Assembly: GCA_041395105.1 (NCBI GenBank)
Contig: JAWLBB010000001.1
Coordinates: 1,391,501 to 1,455,500, forward strand
Direction of reading: 5' to 3'
DNA length: 64,000 nucleotides
From: Opitutaceae bacterium
Lineage (GTDB): Bacteria > Verrucomicrobiota > Verrucomicrobiia > Opitutales > Opitutaceae
Of this stretch, positions 1 through 9,723 are shown one piece after another; position 1 is the first letter of the stretch; each line of letters starts with the position of its first letter. Made by a program: the position numbers and the translations under genes. The notes under the pieces were generated by a model, which was not told where the DNA came from, searched no databases, and saw nothing but the letters and a program-made list of their open reading frames with translations.

Positions 1-2
1 AG

Positions 3-173
3 TCATCGATTTCTGTTTTCATGGGCTTCCTTTTCGTCGGGTGTCTCGAACTCGAAGCCGTGCATCTTCTCGGATTCCCCGGAAGTTGTCATTACTTTAT
101 AAATACACCAGGCGAACAGGCCGGTCACGAAACCGACCGAGATGGTCATGGTCACCCAACCTCCGGTTGTCAT
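3..173 (-). CDS. MetS-type small subunit of an NSS transporter
   Basis: A 56-residue protein with one membrane helix (about residues 7-27) and a charged, Glu/Lys-rich C-terminus. It sits directly downstream of the large NSS symporter gene, and its ATG (171-173) overlaps that gene's TGA, so the two are probably translationally coupled. Size, single helix and position match the MetS family, accessory subunits of MetP-type Na+-dependent amino-acid importers. A longer in-frame ORF extends upstream but lies wholly inside the symporter gene. Family by context and architecture; substrate not determinable. Confidence 0.8.
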   Translation of the reverse strand: MTTGGWVTMTISVGFVTGLFAWCIYKVMTTSGESEKMHGFEFETPDEKEAHENRNR

Positions 174-1798
174 GAGGTGAATCCTTTCGGAAGGTTCTTG
201 AATTTCTCGTCCCAGCGTTTTCCGGTGATCGAGACGACGATGGAGATAAAGACGGTGAAGAGGATCATGATGCCCACGCTGAGGCGGGCCACCGTGCTGG
301 CGGGTCGGGTTTCCGACCCGAGAAGATCGACCACGTATCCGGTCGGGTTGAAGGAGGCACCGGCGAATTGGCCGTTCCAGCCAAGCAGGTTGAAGAGGAC
401 CCAGAGGACGAAGATGATCATGAGGTAGGCGGGGGCAACGTACTTCATGATCGGTTTGAAGAAATCCGGGATGCGGAAGGCCGCCCCCCGGTGAGCTTCC
501 TCGAAGCCCCGTTCCACTCCCATGACCCACGAGAAGAGGATGATCATGAGGAAGCCCTGGATGAAGATGAAGAAGGTTCCGGCCCAGAAATCAATGGTGT
601 CGAGTGCCTTCAGGTTCTGGCTGAAATACCAGACGAACATCGAGCCCATTCCGGTCAGGACTCCGAGGATGGCCACCGACTCCCGGCGGCGGATCGAGAG
701 GGCCTCTTCAAGGAAGGCGATGCCCGGCTGCAGCATGGAGAGGGAACTGGTGACGGCGGCGAGGAAGAGGAGGAAAAAGAAGAGGAACCCGAAAAAGGCC
801 CCGAACGGCATGGTGGCAAAGACGATCGGAAGCACATTGAAGCCGAGGCCGAAAGTGCCCTGGCCGACGAGGCCGGCCGCGCCGAGAAACACGAAACCGG
901 CGGGCAGGGTGATCAGTCCCCCGAGGCCCACTTCGCAGAACTCATTGGCGCTGGTTGCGGTGAGGCCGCTCAGAACCACGTCGTCGGTATCCTTCAGGTA
1001 GCTGGCGTAGGTCGCGATGATTCCGAAGCCGACCGAGAGAGAGAAGAAGATCTGTCCGGCGGCGGCCATCCAGAGTTCCGGATTCTTCAGCTGGTGGGCG
1101 ACATCGCCGGGGTTCCACATGAAGCCCAGACCCGCGAGGACGGACTGTTCGGGTTTGTCGGGGATGGGAGCCCCGAGGGTGAGAACGCGGACAAGGATGA
1201 TGACCGCGATGACGATGAGTGAGGGCATGGCGAACTTGCAGAAAAGTTCGATGCCCCGGGAGAGGCCGCGGTAGATCAGGAAGTAGTTGAGGAAATAGAC
1301 GGCGATGACGAAAATGCCCACCTGGTCGAGGCTGAAACCGATGGCGAACCCATCATGGTTCAGGCCGACGAAGCGCGCGAAATAGGCCCCGGAATCCATT
1401 CCGACCTGACCGAGGGTGCCGGTCAGGTAGTTGACGGCATAGCCAAGACACCAGGCTTCGATGTAGACATAGTACATGTAGACGCCGATGGGGATGATGA
1501 TCCCGAGAACGCCGAGGTACTTGGCCCAGGGTCTGCGGATGAGCAGGGCAAAAAGGGCGGGGCTGGAGTGGACGCCGTAGCGGCCGCCATATCGTCCGAG
1601 AGTCCACTCCGCCCAGCAGATCGACATCCCGATGACGAGGAGGGAGACGAAGTAGGCGATCATGAAGGCCCCGCCCCCGTACTGGGCGGCCTGGCCCGGA
1701 AATCGGAGGAAATTGCCGAGTCCCACGGCGCTGCCGGAGACGGCGAGGATGACGCCAAGTCTTGAATTCCAGCTTTCCGCCGGCTGTTTGTGGGACAT
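170..1798 (-). CDS. Sodium-dependent NSS/SLC6-family amino-acid transporter
   Basis: 542 residues, about 12 membrane helices. The N-terminus carries the family hallmark GSAVGLGNFLRFPGQA, the broken first helix that forms the Na+ and substrate sites. NSS (SLC6/LeuT) proteins co-transport amino acids or related amines with Na+ across the inner membrane. The ATG at 1798 is chosen because it lies just before the conserved SRLG start of the fold; the longer TTG-initiated ORF adds 53 low-complexity residues. It overlaps the small-subunit gene by four bases. The pair resembles MetPS methionine/alanine uptake systems, but the substrate is not readable here. Confidence 0.9.
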   Translation of the reverse strand: MSHKQPAESWNSRLGVILAVSGSAVGLGNFLRFPGQAAQYGGGAFMIAYFVSLLVIGMSICWAEWTLGRYGGRYGVHSSPALFALLIRRPWAKYLGVLGIIIPIGVYMYYVYIEAWCLGYAVNYLTGTLGQVGMDSGAYFARFVGLNHDGFAIGFSLDQVGIFVIAVYFLNYFLIYRGLSRGIELFCKFAMPSLIVIAVIILVRVLTLGAPIPDKPEQSVLAGLGFMWNPGDVAHQLKNPELWMAAAGQIFFSLSVGFGIIATYASYLKDTDDVVLSGLTATSANEFCEVGLGGLITLPAGFVFLGAAGLVGQGTFGLGFNVLPIVFATMPFGAFFGFLFFFLLFLAAVTSSLSMLQPGIAFLEEALSIRRRESVAILGVLTGMGSMFVWYFSQNLKALDTIDFWAGTFFIFIQGFLMIILFSWVMGVERGFEEAHRGAAFRIPDFFKPIMKYVAPAYLMIIFVLWVLFNLLGWNGQFAGASFNPTGYVVDLLGSETRPASTVARLSVGIMILFTVFISIVVSITGKRWDEKFKNLPKGFTS

Positions 1799-1949
1799 GT
1801 GGGTCGAGTTAAGCGGTCTCGGAGGCCGTGCCAAACCTTTATTTGGGAAGGTGAGACCGCGGGGGCGGTGGAGCAGGGTGGAGGACTCGGGACTCGAAGG
1901 GGTTTGCTTCTCGTCTGGACAGGAATCCGGAGATGGCGACACTGCGGGT

Positions 1950-3065
1950 GTGTTCAAGACGCTCGATCGTCATATCCTTTCGGAGTGGCTGGCAATTCTG
2001 GGGCTGGTGACTGGAGCCACCTTCGGTCTGCTCATGCTTGAAGACATGTTTGGCGGGATCCGGGATCTGCTGCGGTTCGGGGCCAGCATCGGGCAGATCG
2101 GATTCTACTACCTGATACTGGCGCCGAGTTTCCTCAAGATGGTGCTGCCGATCTCCATCCTGATCTCACTGCTTTACAGCCTGGGCCGCCTCCATCGAAA
2201 CAACGAGTTCACGGCACTGCGATCGGCCGGGATCGGCCTGGTCCGCATGACCCGATGGATCTGGGTGGTGGGTTTTGTCCTTTCGGGTCTTCTCTTCTTT
2301 CTGCAGGGAGGCGTGATCCCCTGGTCGGTCGAACAGTCCCGGCGTCTCTGGGACAATCTGGAATTCGCCCATCAGGCGCAGGTGGCGGACACCGATGAAG
2401 TTGGTCTTGTTTACGGACTCGCCTTTGACAACCAGCGTGACAACCGGCTCTGGTACATCAACCGATTCAGTGAATACAGTTTCCGGGCCTATGGCTTGAC
2501 CATGTCGGAGATGGATTCGTCGCGCCGGGAGGTCCGGCGGATCATGGCCAGTGAAGGCTATTTCGACGAAGTGGACGGAGTCTGGGTCTTCCTGAAGGGA
2601 CGGGATATCGGCTTTGATCCGGAAACGGGAGACGTCATCCGTCCGGTGGCCTTCGAACGACTCACCTTGCCGGCCGATCGGGATGACCCGCGGACCATGC
2701 TCCTGCTCGGCGAGGACGCGAAGGACCTGTCCTTCTTCGAGCTGCGATCCATCATGCAGACCCTGACTCCGGAGGAGAATCCGAAGCTGCTCAGCCATGC
2801 CGTCTACTACCACCAGATGCTGGCCGAGACCATGCGTTGTCTGCTCATGGTCGGGCTGGCCATCCCCTTTGCCGTGACCGGGGTGAGGACGAACCCCGCG
2901 GTGGGGGTCTCGAAATCAATGGGTCTTTTTCTCGTCTATTACCTCCTCACCGTGGTCAGCACGACCGTGGCCGAGCGGGGTCTGGTCGACCCCCTTCTCG
3001 CCGCCTGGTTCCCGAACCTGATCATGCTGACGGTGGCCCTCTGGTTGATGCGCAAGCTGTTCTGA
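1950..3065 (+). CDS. LptF/LptG (YjgP/YjgQ) family permease
   Basis: 371 residues. The N-terminal segment beginning FKTLDRHILSEW, followed by a first helix and the LEDM sequence, is typical of LptF/LptG permeases. Three helices lie in the N-terminal third, then a long periplasmic domain (about residues 110-270), then three C-terminal helices. These proteins form the membrane part of the LptB2FG exporter that moves lipopolysaccharide from the inner membrane to the LptA/C bridge. GTG at 1950 is the start that fits the family; the longer ORF reads into the divergent transporter gene. A partner is usually encoded elsewhere; none is visible here. Confidence 0.88.
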   Translation: MFKTLDRHILSEWLAILGLVTGATFGLLMLEDMFGGIRDLLRFGASIGQIGFYYLILAPSFLKMVLPISILISLLYSLGRLHRNNEFTALRSAGIGLVRMTRWIWVVGFVLSGLLFFLQGGVIPWSVEQSRRLWDNLEFAHQAQVADTDEVGLVYGLAFDNQRDNRLWYINRFSEYSFRAYGLTMSEMDSSRREVRRIMASEGYFDEVDGVWVFLKGRDIGFDPETGDVIRPVAFERLTLPADRDDPRTMLLLGEDAKDLSFFELRSIMQTLTPEENPKLLSHAVYYHQMLAETMRCLLMVGLAIPFAVTGVRTNPAVGVSKSMGLFLVYYLLTVVSTTVAERGLVDPLLAAWFPNLIMLTVALWLMRKLF

Positions 3066-3133
3066 TGGTGGACTGCGGAATCAGCGGATGAGCCTGAAGC
3101 ATCCGCATTCCGCCATCGCGATGCCTCCCTCCG

Positions 3134-5212
3134 TCACTCTTCCTTGGCAGCCCGGGCGGCGGCGATGATCTTCTGCTCGAGTTCGCGGGGGACTTCCTCG
3201 TAGTGATCAAACTCCTCGGTGTGCATGCCACGGCCACCGGTCAGGGAGCGCAGAGTGGTGGAGTAGTGATAGAGTTCCTTTTGCGGGACGAGCGCCTTGA
3301 TCACCTGGAACTGGCCTTCGGTATCCATTCCCTGGATGCGGCCCCGCCGGGAGGAGATGTCGCCCATGACGTCGCCCATGTGGCTGTCGGGGATCTTGAC
3401 CGTGATGGCGCAGATGGGCTCAAGCATGCAGGGCTTGGCGTTGTTGAAGGCTTCCTTGAAGGCGAAATAGCCGGCGATCTGGAAGGCGATGTCCTTGGAG
3501 TCCACCGGGTGCATCTTTCCATCGTAGAAGTCGATTTTCACGTCGGTGACCCGGTAGCCGGAGATGATGCCCTCGTTGCAGGCGGCCTGGACCCCCTTTT
3601 CGACCGAAGGGACGAAGACCCGGTCGACATTGGTGCCGACAAGGCTGTGACTGAAATCGACTCCGGAGTCGCGGGGTGCGGCCTCGACCCGCATCCAGAC
3701 CTCGGCGAACTGGCCGGCGCCGCCCGACTGTTTCTTGTGGCGGTACTTGGAATCGGCCTTGCCCCGGATAGTTTCCCGGTAGGGGACCCGCGGTTCGGAC
3801 AATTCGACCTCGACATTGAAGCGGCGCTTCAGGCGTTCCACGATGATCTGCAGGTGGAGTTCGCCCTGACCGGAAATGACGGTCTGGTGCAGCTCGGAAT
3901 CGACCCGGTGCTGGAAGGTCGGGTCTTCCTCGTGAAGCGTGGCCAGGCCGACCGCGATCTTTTCCTCGTCGCCCTTGGCCTTGACCCTGAGGGCGGCGTG
4001 GATGTTCGGTTTCGGGTAAGTCACCCGGGGAAGGGTGAGGATGTGTTTGGGGCTGCAGAGCGTGTCCCCGGTGTGGGTGTCACGGAGCTTGACCACGGCA
4101 CCGATATCACCGGGGCCGACGTGGTCGACCAGGTCGCGGTTTTTTCCGTTGAGGATGAAGAGCTGGCCAAGGCGTTCATTGACCTTGCGGCCACTGTTGA
4201 AGAGGTCGGATCCCGCCCGGATAGTGCCGGAGTAGACGCGGAAAAAGGACATCTCGCCGACATGGGCCTCGCTCAAGGTCTTGAAGACATAGGCCACCGG
4301 TTCGGAATTGGTCAGCTCGACGCTGGTTTCCGCCCCCGACTCTTCATGGGCGGTCACCCTGACCCGGTCGACCGGGGACGAACCATACTTGGCGATGAAG
4401 TCCATCAGGCGGGCCACGCCGACATTGGTTTCGGCCGAGGTGGCGAAGAGCGGTATGAAGGCCTCGCTTTGGACGGCTGCATGGATGCCGCTGCGCATTT
4501 CCTCTTCACTCAGCGATCCCTGTTCGAAAAACTTCTCAAGGAGCGTGTCATCGGACTCGGCGATGAATTCGATCATTTCGCGGTGGAGTTCCTTGACTCT
4601 TTCGAGGAGTTCACCCGAGGCGGGTTCCTCGGTGAAACTGCCGCTGCCATCGGTCTTGAAGGTGATGACTTCACTGCGGGGAACATCAAGGACCCGGTTG
4701 AAGCCCGGTCCGGCATTGATCGGGACAGTCAGGGGAAAGACCTGCTTGCCGAAATGGGACCGGCAGGATTCGAGACACTGGTCAAAGTCGACGTGTTCCT
4801 TGTCCAGGCCGTTGATGACAATCATCTTGGGCATCCCGTAGTGGCTGGCGTAATCCCAGACCTGGTGGGTGCCGATCCCGATACCATGAGTGGCGCTGAT
4901 CGCCACCAGGGCGAAATCCCCTACCCGGATGGCGCCGAGTCCTTCAGAAATGAAGTCCATGTAGCCGGGGGTGTCGATGATGTTGAACTTGCGGTCCAAC
5001 CATTCGGTGTGAAGGAGCGAGGCGTGGACCGAAATCTGGTGGTCTTTCTCGCTGACATGGTAGTCGGAGACGGTCGAGCCGGCCGAGATCGAGCCGAGGC
5101 GGTTGATGACGCCGCTGCAGGCCAGCATGGCCTCGGTCAGCATCGTCTTGCCGCTCGCGGCATGGCCGACGACAGCGAAGTTTCTGATATCCTCCGGTTT
5201 ATAATCCTTCAT
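3134..5212 (-). CDS. EF-G-like translational GTPase (EF-G paralogue)
   Basis: 692 residues with the full five-domain EF-G layout. The G domain has the P-loop GHAASGKT (16-23) and DTPG (80-83), followed by domain II and the domain III-V core with a C-terminal RGRIQGMD segment. The NKxD guanine-recognition motif reads NGLD (134-137), so the lysine is missing. The overall sequence resembles the EF-G2 or EF-G-like paralogues found beside a canonical FusA. Canonical EF-G normally sits in the str operon with rpsL, rpsG and tuf, which is absent here. Probably cytoplasmic and ribosome-associated; the specific role of such paralogues is not settled. The gene stands alone. Confidence 0.88.
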   Translation of the reverse strand: MKDYKPEDIRNFAVVGHAASGKTMLTEAMLACSGVINRLGSISAGSTVSDYHVSEKDHQISVHASLLHTEWLDRKFNIIDTPGYMDFISEGLGAIRVGDFALVAISATHGIGIGTHQVWDYASHYGMPKMIVINGLDKEHVDFDQCLESCRSHFGKQVFPLTVPINAGPGFNRVLDVPRSEVITFKTDGSGSFTEEPASGELLERVKELHREMIEFIAESDDTLLEKFFEQGSLSEEEMRSGIHAAVQSEAFIPLFATSAETNVGVARLMDFIAKYGSSPVDRVRVTAHEESGAETSVELTNSEPVAYVFKTLSEAHVGEMSFFRVYSGTIRAGSDLFNSGRKVNERLGQLFILNGKNRDLVDHVGPGDIGAVVKLRDTHTGDTLCSPKHILTLPRVTYPKPNIHAALRVKAKGDEEKIAVGLATLHEEDPTFQHRVDSELHQTVISGQGELHLQIIVERLKRRFNVEVELSEPRVPYRETIRGKADSKYRHKKQSGGAGQFAEVWMRVEAAPRDSGVDFSHSLVGTNVDRVFVPSVEKGVQAACNEGIISGYRVTDVKIDFYDGKMHPVDSKDIAFQIAGYFAFKEAFNNAKPCMLEPICAITVKIPDSHMGDVMGDISSRRGRIQGMDTEGQFQVIKALVPQKELYHYSTTLRSLTGGRGMHTEEFDHYEEVPRELEQKIIAAARAAKEE

Positions 5213-5568
5213 TTGGTGTCTGCACGATTGATGGTTTGACGAAAGGGTTTGCGGGAGGCCCGGGCTGGCGGACCTTCGGATGCCCCCGCTGCCTGTGCCC
5301 CGGGCTTCCTTCCCGCCCGGTTTTCATCCTCGTTGTGACAGAACGGGCGATGAGAGGGCAGGGGATCGGACATGGGGGTTTTCTAGGGTCGGGGACCCTG
5401 AAAAACAACCCTTATGTGGCATCTCGGATGGTTCTTTTCGCACAGTCGCCTCAGAGGTGGTCCCGACTGACGGAAACGCACGCGGTCAGGCAAAGCGGAA
5501 CACCCCGAGTCCATCACGGGGGTCGGGCGGTTCATCGGCGCGCCAAGTGCGGCCGGCCCGGGACAGGC
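5213..5568. other. Intergenic region, no gene recognised
   Basis: A 356-bp gap downstream of the GreA-like gene and upstream of the EF-G-like gene, both on the minus strand. It should hold the EF-G-like promoter. I see a short hairpin (AGGGTC/GACCCT near 5386-5400) without a convincing U-tract, and no conserved small ORF or RNA gene. Confidence 0.4.
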
Positions 5569-6051
5569 TCAGCAGACCCGGACAATCTCAAGCTGCCGGG
5601 GCCGGGTCGAGGTCGTCTGGCTCACCGTTTCACCGGCCCGGCGCCCCACCAGCAGTTTCCCGATTGGAGATTGGGGAGTGATGACGGAAATAGTCTGCTC
5701 CTTGTCCTTGATTTCCACGCCGCCGGCGGTCGGGATGAGGAAGTATACCTCGAGCCCATCCTTGGACTGGACCTCGACGATGGCACCGATCGCGATCGGT
5801 TCGCCCTCGCCGAAGGTTTTCAATTCCATTGACTGGCACCGCATCAGGGCGGATTCGAGTTCGACCGCGACTTTGGCCTGTCCGGCCGCGCGGTAGGAGG
5901 CCTCGAGACTGTGGGTGTCGAACCGGTTTTCCGGCTGGCTCTCTTCGTGGGTGGCTTCTTCGTAGGCGTCACGGGCCCCATCCCTGATGACGGCAAGCTC
6001 CTCCTTGAGGGACTCGATGACACGTTGAATCAGATGCGATTTGTCTATCAT
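5569..6051 (-). CDS. GreA/GreB-family transcription elongation factor
   Basis: 160 residues, about GreA length. The C-terminal half (about 80-155) has the FKBP-like GreA/GreB domain with the signature ITPQSPIGKLLVGRRAGE. The N-terminal half is helical and acidic, ending in the DTHSLEASYRAAGQA stretch seen in many GreA/B-like proteins. Gre factors enter the secondary channel of RNA polymerase and stimulate cleavage of backtracked transcripts; acidic residues at the coiled-coil tip are the functional part. The N-terminal region differs enough from E. coli GreA that it may be a divergent GreAB-like member, so I give no symbol. Confidence 0.85.
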   Translation of the reverse strand: MIDKSHLIQRVIESLKEELAVIRDGARDAYEEATHEESQPENRFDTHSLEASYRAAGQAKVAVELESALMRCQSMELKTFGEGEPIAIGAIVEVQSKDGLEVYFLIPTAGGVEIKDKEQTISVITPQSPIGKLLVGRRAGETVSQTTSTRPRQLEIVRVC

Positions 6052-6405
6052 GACGGCCTGCGGTGGGTGAATCAGGGTATTGGACCGGCGGGATTTCCTG
6101 ATTCGTATCGGGCGATCGGGCGTGCGAAAAAGACGACGGTGAAGGAGCGGGGAATTCTGGAAACGAGGACAGGATCTGATCCTTGATCGAGAATCCGCAG
6201 GATGAATGAAGAGAACACTGATTACAAGCAGGATAGAGCGGACAATCGCGTCTTGGATCCCGGGGGTCGGCCTCGGTGGGGCCGGCCGGCCCCATCTGCG
6301 CTAAAGGACGAACTCCGGGGCCTTCCAACGAATAAGATGAGCAATGGTTTGATCGCCATCGGATTTATTTCCTGTTTCTGATCGGTTGACCCCACGTTCC
6401 TCTCC
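6052..6405. other. Divergent intergenic region, no gene recognised
   Basis: A 354-bp spacer between the GreA-like gene (minus) and the fused ABC transporter gene (plus). It must carry both promoters. A GC-rich palindromic patch (GGCCGGCCGGCC, near 6279-6295) is visible, but I cannot define promoter boxes, an ORF or an RNA. Confidence 0.4.
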
Positions 6406-9400
6406 ATGGTGATCCGGATATTCCTGAAGTTCCTTCTGACGTCGTCCGGCTTTCTGGCATTCCTGGTCCTGCTGGCGGTGCTTCTCGAGCCTGACCCTGA
6501 CCCGTTGGCGATCGCCTATTCGTCGGATGAGCTTGCCGCTGCCGCAGACCTTAGGTCCACCCATTACGACACCACCCATCCTCCGGTCATCAATCAGCAG
6601 GTTGACTACTCGGAGGGGGTGTCGGCGCCGTGGTATCCGAAAGAGGAGTCCCCGATCCTGGCCGGATGGGTGGCGCAGGGGATCCTGCCGCCAGTGGCCG
6701 AGCGGGTGGGTCCGGAACCGGTCGTCATGCTCGGGGTGGATGGCCTTGGCCGCTATGGCGGCACCTGGATGCAGGGTACGAATGCCGCCCGCAATGTGGA
6801 TACCTTCGGCACGCTCTACGCCGACGCTCAGCTGGTGCGCTGGTCCCCGCTCGGTTACCCGATCGTGCCGCACGTGGCCAAGTCCTATGAGATCCTTGAA
6901 GGCGGGCGGACTTATGTGTTCCATCTGCGCAAAGGGATGCGGTGGTCCGATGGTGCCCTGTTCACGGCGGACGACATCCTCTATTGGTGGGAATACGAGG
7001 CGCTTGATTCTTCCCTGGGCCGGGATGCGGCCGCCCTTGACTACAGAGTCATGGAGTTCAGGGGGCGATTGGGCCGAATTCGCAAAATCGACGAGCTGAC
7101 CGTGGCCTTCGAATTCGATGAACCCAATGGGATTTTTCTCAATCTCCTCGCGACCTACGCGGGCAGCTACCTGACCTCCACCCCGGCACATTACCTGAGG
7201 CGGTTTCATCCGACGCTGGGGGATCCGGAATTCATAAGGGAAATGATGGATTCCTATCAGATGCCGAGCCCGGCGGCCCTTTACGTCAAGATCAAGAGCT
7301 GGGACAACGTGGAGCATCCCCGACTCTGGCCCTTCATCTACCGCACGCACAAGTCCACCCCACCTTATGCGTATGTTCGCAATCCCTATTATTTCGCCGT
7401 CGATCCGGTCGGTCGGCAGCTGCCTTATCTCGACCGGGTCCAGTATGACATCAAGTCGACCGAACTCCTGAGTCTGGCCGCGGCCAACGGGGATTTCTCG
7501 CTGCAGACCGGTTTTTCCCCCTCCGACTACACCATGATGATGGAGAATCGGAAATCCGGTGACTATGAAATCTATCATTGGACGGTCGGCGACGGATCAT
7601 CGGCTCTGATCTTTCCGAACCTCAACCTCCGCTACGATCCCAACGACCGGATCGGGGCCCGGAAGGTCGTTCTCCTGCGGGACAAGCGCTTCCGACAGGC
7701 GCTGTCGATGGCGATCAATCGGCAGGAGATCATCGATGTGAGCTACCACGGGATGAGCGAGGCGGTTCAGGCCGGCCCGGGACCCGAGTCGATCTTTCAC
7801 GAGCCCGCCCAATACCACGCCTTCACCAGACTGGATCCCGACGGCGCGAACCGTCTGCTCGACGAGATTGGCCTGATTGAACGTGACAGCGAGGGGTTCC
7901 GAACCCTGCCGGACGGCAGTCGCCTGCATTTCTTTCTCAATTTCCAGTATGGAACGAACTACCTGGGGGGGATGCTGCAGAGCGTCGTGGACGACTGGGC
8001 CCGGGTGGGGATCCGGGCGACGGCCAGGGAACGTTCGGTCAATCTCTTCCGGATCGAATTCGAGGGGTTGCAGCACGAGTTCTCCGTGGTCGGGGCCACC
8101 GGCCAGATGCTGCCCCTGAATCTGCCCCGCCTTTTCACCCTGACGCGGGGGGCCTGGTATGCCTCGGCCTGGGCCCGCTGGTTCGATCTGGGTGGGTATT
8201 ATGGCAAGGCGGTCAGGCTGGGCGAAGGGGTCCAGCGACCACCGGATGACTCTCCCATCATGGAAGCGGTGGCCATTTACGACCGTGCCATCCGTGAGTC
8301 GGACCCCCGCAAACAGGCGGAGATCTTCCGCGGGGCCCTGAAGATCGCAGCCGAGGAGCTCTGGTCGATCAATATCGCGAGCAGCCCCCCCGTTTTTGCC
8401 GCGGTCAAGAACGGCTTTCACAACGTACCCCGTCAAGTGGTTTACAATTGGGACATGCTCGGATTGGGCGGGTCGGGGCGCGAAACCTTCTATTTTGACG
8501 AACCGAGCGATTCGCCCGGAGCGATCGCCCAGACCGCGGAAGCCATGGTCAGGCCGACGCTGCCGCCCCGCCTGGCCGGGGCGCGTTCGGCGCCCGAGGG
8601 GTCGGTTGAGGCAGACGGATGGGTCGGCCGCACCTTCCGCTGGCTCTTCCTGACGGGTTTGCTGGCCGGGTTGGCCCTCGTTGCTTTCAGGCATCCCTTC
8701 ATCGGACGGCGCATCCTGATCATGTGTCCGACCCTTTTTGTCATATCGATCGTTGTCTTCACCATCATCCAATTGCCGCCGGGCGACTACCTCACATCGA
8801 TGATATCGCGGTATGAAGTGCTCGGCGAACAGGCGGACATGAGCCGGATCGAGGAACTCAAGACTCTCTTCAAGCTGGATCAATCCGTCGTTGGCCAGTA
8901 CCTGGGATGGTCGGGCCTCCGGTGGTTCGTGACCTTCTCCCCCGAGGACAAGGGCCTGCTCCAGGGCCATCTCGGGCGATCAATGGAAACGCTTGCCCTG
9001 GTCAACGACATGCTCGGGGACCGCCTCCTTCTCACCGTGGTGATCAGCCTGGGAACGATCCTCTTCACCTGGATGGTGGCGTTGCCCATCGGAATCTACT
9101 CGGCCGTTCGGCAGTATTCAATTGGTGACTACGTGGTGACGTTCTTCGGCTTTCTCGGCATGTGCATCCCGAATTTCCTGCTCGCCCTGCTCCTCATGCA
9201 CTTCGCCTCCCAGTGGTTCGGTTTGAATATCTCCGGCCTGTTCTCGGCCGAGTACGGGGCTCAGCCGGAATGGACCTGGGGCAAATTCTTCAACCTGCTC
9301 GAGCATCTCTGGCTGCCGGTCGTGGTCCTCGGTGTGGCCGGAACGGCTTCGATGATCCGGGTGATGCGGGGCAATCTTCTCGATGAATTGCGCAAGCCCT

Positions 9401-9723
9401 ACGTCACGACGGCCCGGGCCAAGGGGGTACGGCCGGTCAAGCTGCTGCTCAAATACCCGGTCCGCCTTGCCCTCAACCCGTTCATCTCCTCGATCGGTGT
9501 GCTCTTTCCCCAGTTAATTTCGGGAGGCGCCATCGTGGCGATGATTCTCAGCCTGCCGACCATCGGACCCGAGATGATCTATGCGCTGACCAGCGAGGAC
9601 ATGTACCTGGCGGGCACCCTGCTCATGCTGCTCAGCGTCCTCGGGGTGGTGGGCACACTGGTCAGCGATCTGCTGTTGATGGCCCTGGATCCGCGAATCC
9701 GCATGGAGTCGGGAAGACGATGA
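6406..9723 (+). CDS. Fused peptide-type ABC binding protein and DppB-like permease
   Basis: 1105 residues combining two proteins that are normally separate. Residues 1-30 form a membrane anchor. Residues about 100-690 match the family-5 extracellular solute-binding fold, with the typical YVFHLRKGMRWSDG and ADDI segments. A helix near 745-765 leads into an inner-membrane permease (about 770-1105) of the DppB/OppB type, ending with the EAA-like loop LRKPYVTTARAKGV. DppB-type subunits pair with DppC-type permeases to import peptides or similar solutes. The gene continues by ATGA overlap into a DppC-like permease. No ATPase gene is adjacent. One uninterrupted frame makes a sequencing fusion unlikely. 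Confidence 0.9.
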   Translation: MVIRIFLKFLLTSSGFLAFLVLLAVLLEPDPDPLAIAYSSDELAAAADLRSTHYDTTHPPVINQQVDYSEGVSAPWYPKEESPILAGWVAQGILPPVAERVGPEPVVMLGVDGLGRYGGTWMQGTNAARNVDTFGTLYADAQLVRWSPLGYPIVPHVAKSYEILEGGRTYVFHLRKGMRWSDGALFTADDILYWWEYEALDSSLGRDAAALDYRVMEFRGRLGRIRKIDELTVAFEFDEPNGIFLNLLATYAGSYLTSTPAHYLRRFHPTLGDPEFIREMMDSYQMPSPAALYVKIKSWDNVEHPRLWPFIYRTHKSTPPYAYVRNPYYFAVDPVGRQLPYLDRVQYDIKSTELLSLAAANGDFSLQTGFSPSDYTMMMENRKSGDYEIYHWTVGDGSSALIFPNLNLRYDPNDRIGARKVVLLRDKRFRQALSMAINRQEIIDVSYHGMSEAVQAGPGPESIFHEPAQYHAFTRLDPDGANRLLDEIGLIERDSEGFRTLPDGSRLHFFLNFQYGTNYLGGMLQSVVDDWARVGIRATARERSVNLFRIEFEGLQHEFSVVGATGQMLPLNLPRLFTLTRGAWYASAWARWFDLGGYYGKAVRLGEGVQRPPDDSPIMEAVAIYDRAIRESDPRKQAEIFRGALKIAAEELWSINIASSPPVFAAVKNGFHNVPRQVVYNWDMLGLGGSGRETFYFDEPSDSPGAIAQTAEAMVRPTLPPRLAGARSAPEGSVEADGWVGRTFRWLFLTGLLAGLALVAFRHPFIGRRILIMCPTLFVISIVVFTIIQLPPGDYLTSMISRYEVLGEQADMSRIEELKTLFKLDQSVVGQYLGWSGLRWFVTFSPEDKGLLQGHLGRSMETLALVNDMLGDRLLLTVVISLGTILFTWMVALPIGIYSAVRQYSIGDYVVTFFGFLGMCIPNFLLALLLMHFASQWFGLNISGLFSAEYGAQPEWTWGKFFNLLEHLWLPVVVLGVAGTASMIRVMRGNLLDELRKPYVTTARAKGVRPVKLLLKYPVRLALNPFISSIGVLFPQLISGGAIVAMILSLPTIGPEMIYALTSEDMYLAGTLLMLLSVLGVVGTLVSDLLLMALDPRIRMESGRR

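Noticed and set aside
1799..1957. N-terminal extension of the NSS transporter
   Set aside because: The extra 53 residues are low-complexity, start with TTG, and lie in the divergent promoter region.
3203..5239. A 678-codon open frame on the plus strand opposite the EF-G-like gene
   Set aside because: It mirrors the real gene in a GC-rich genome; the translation has no recognisable fold and the minus frame has all EF-G motifs.
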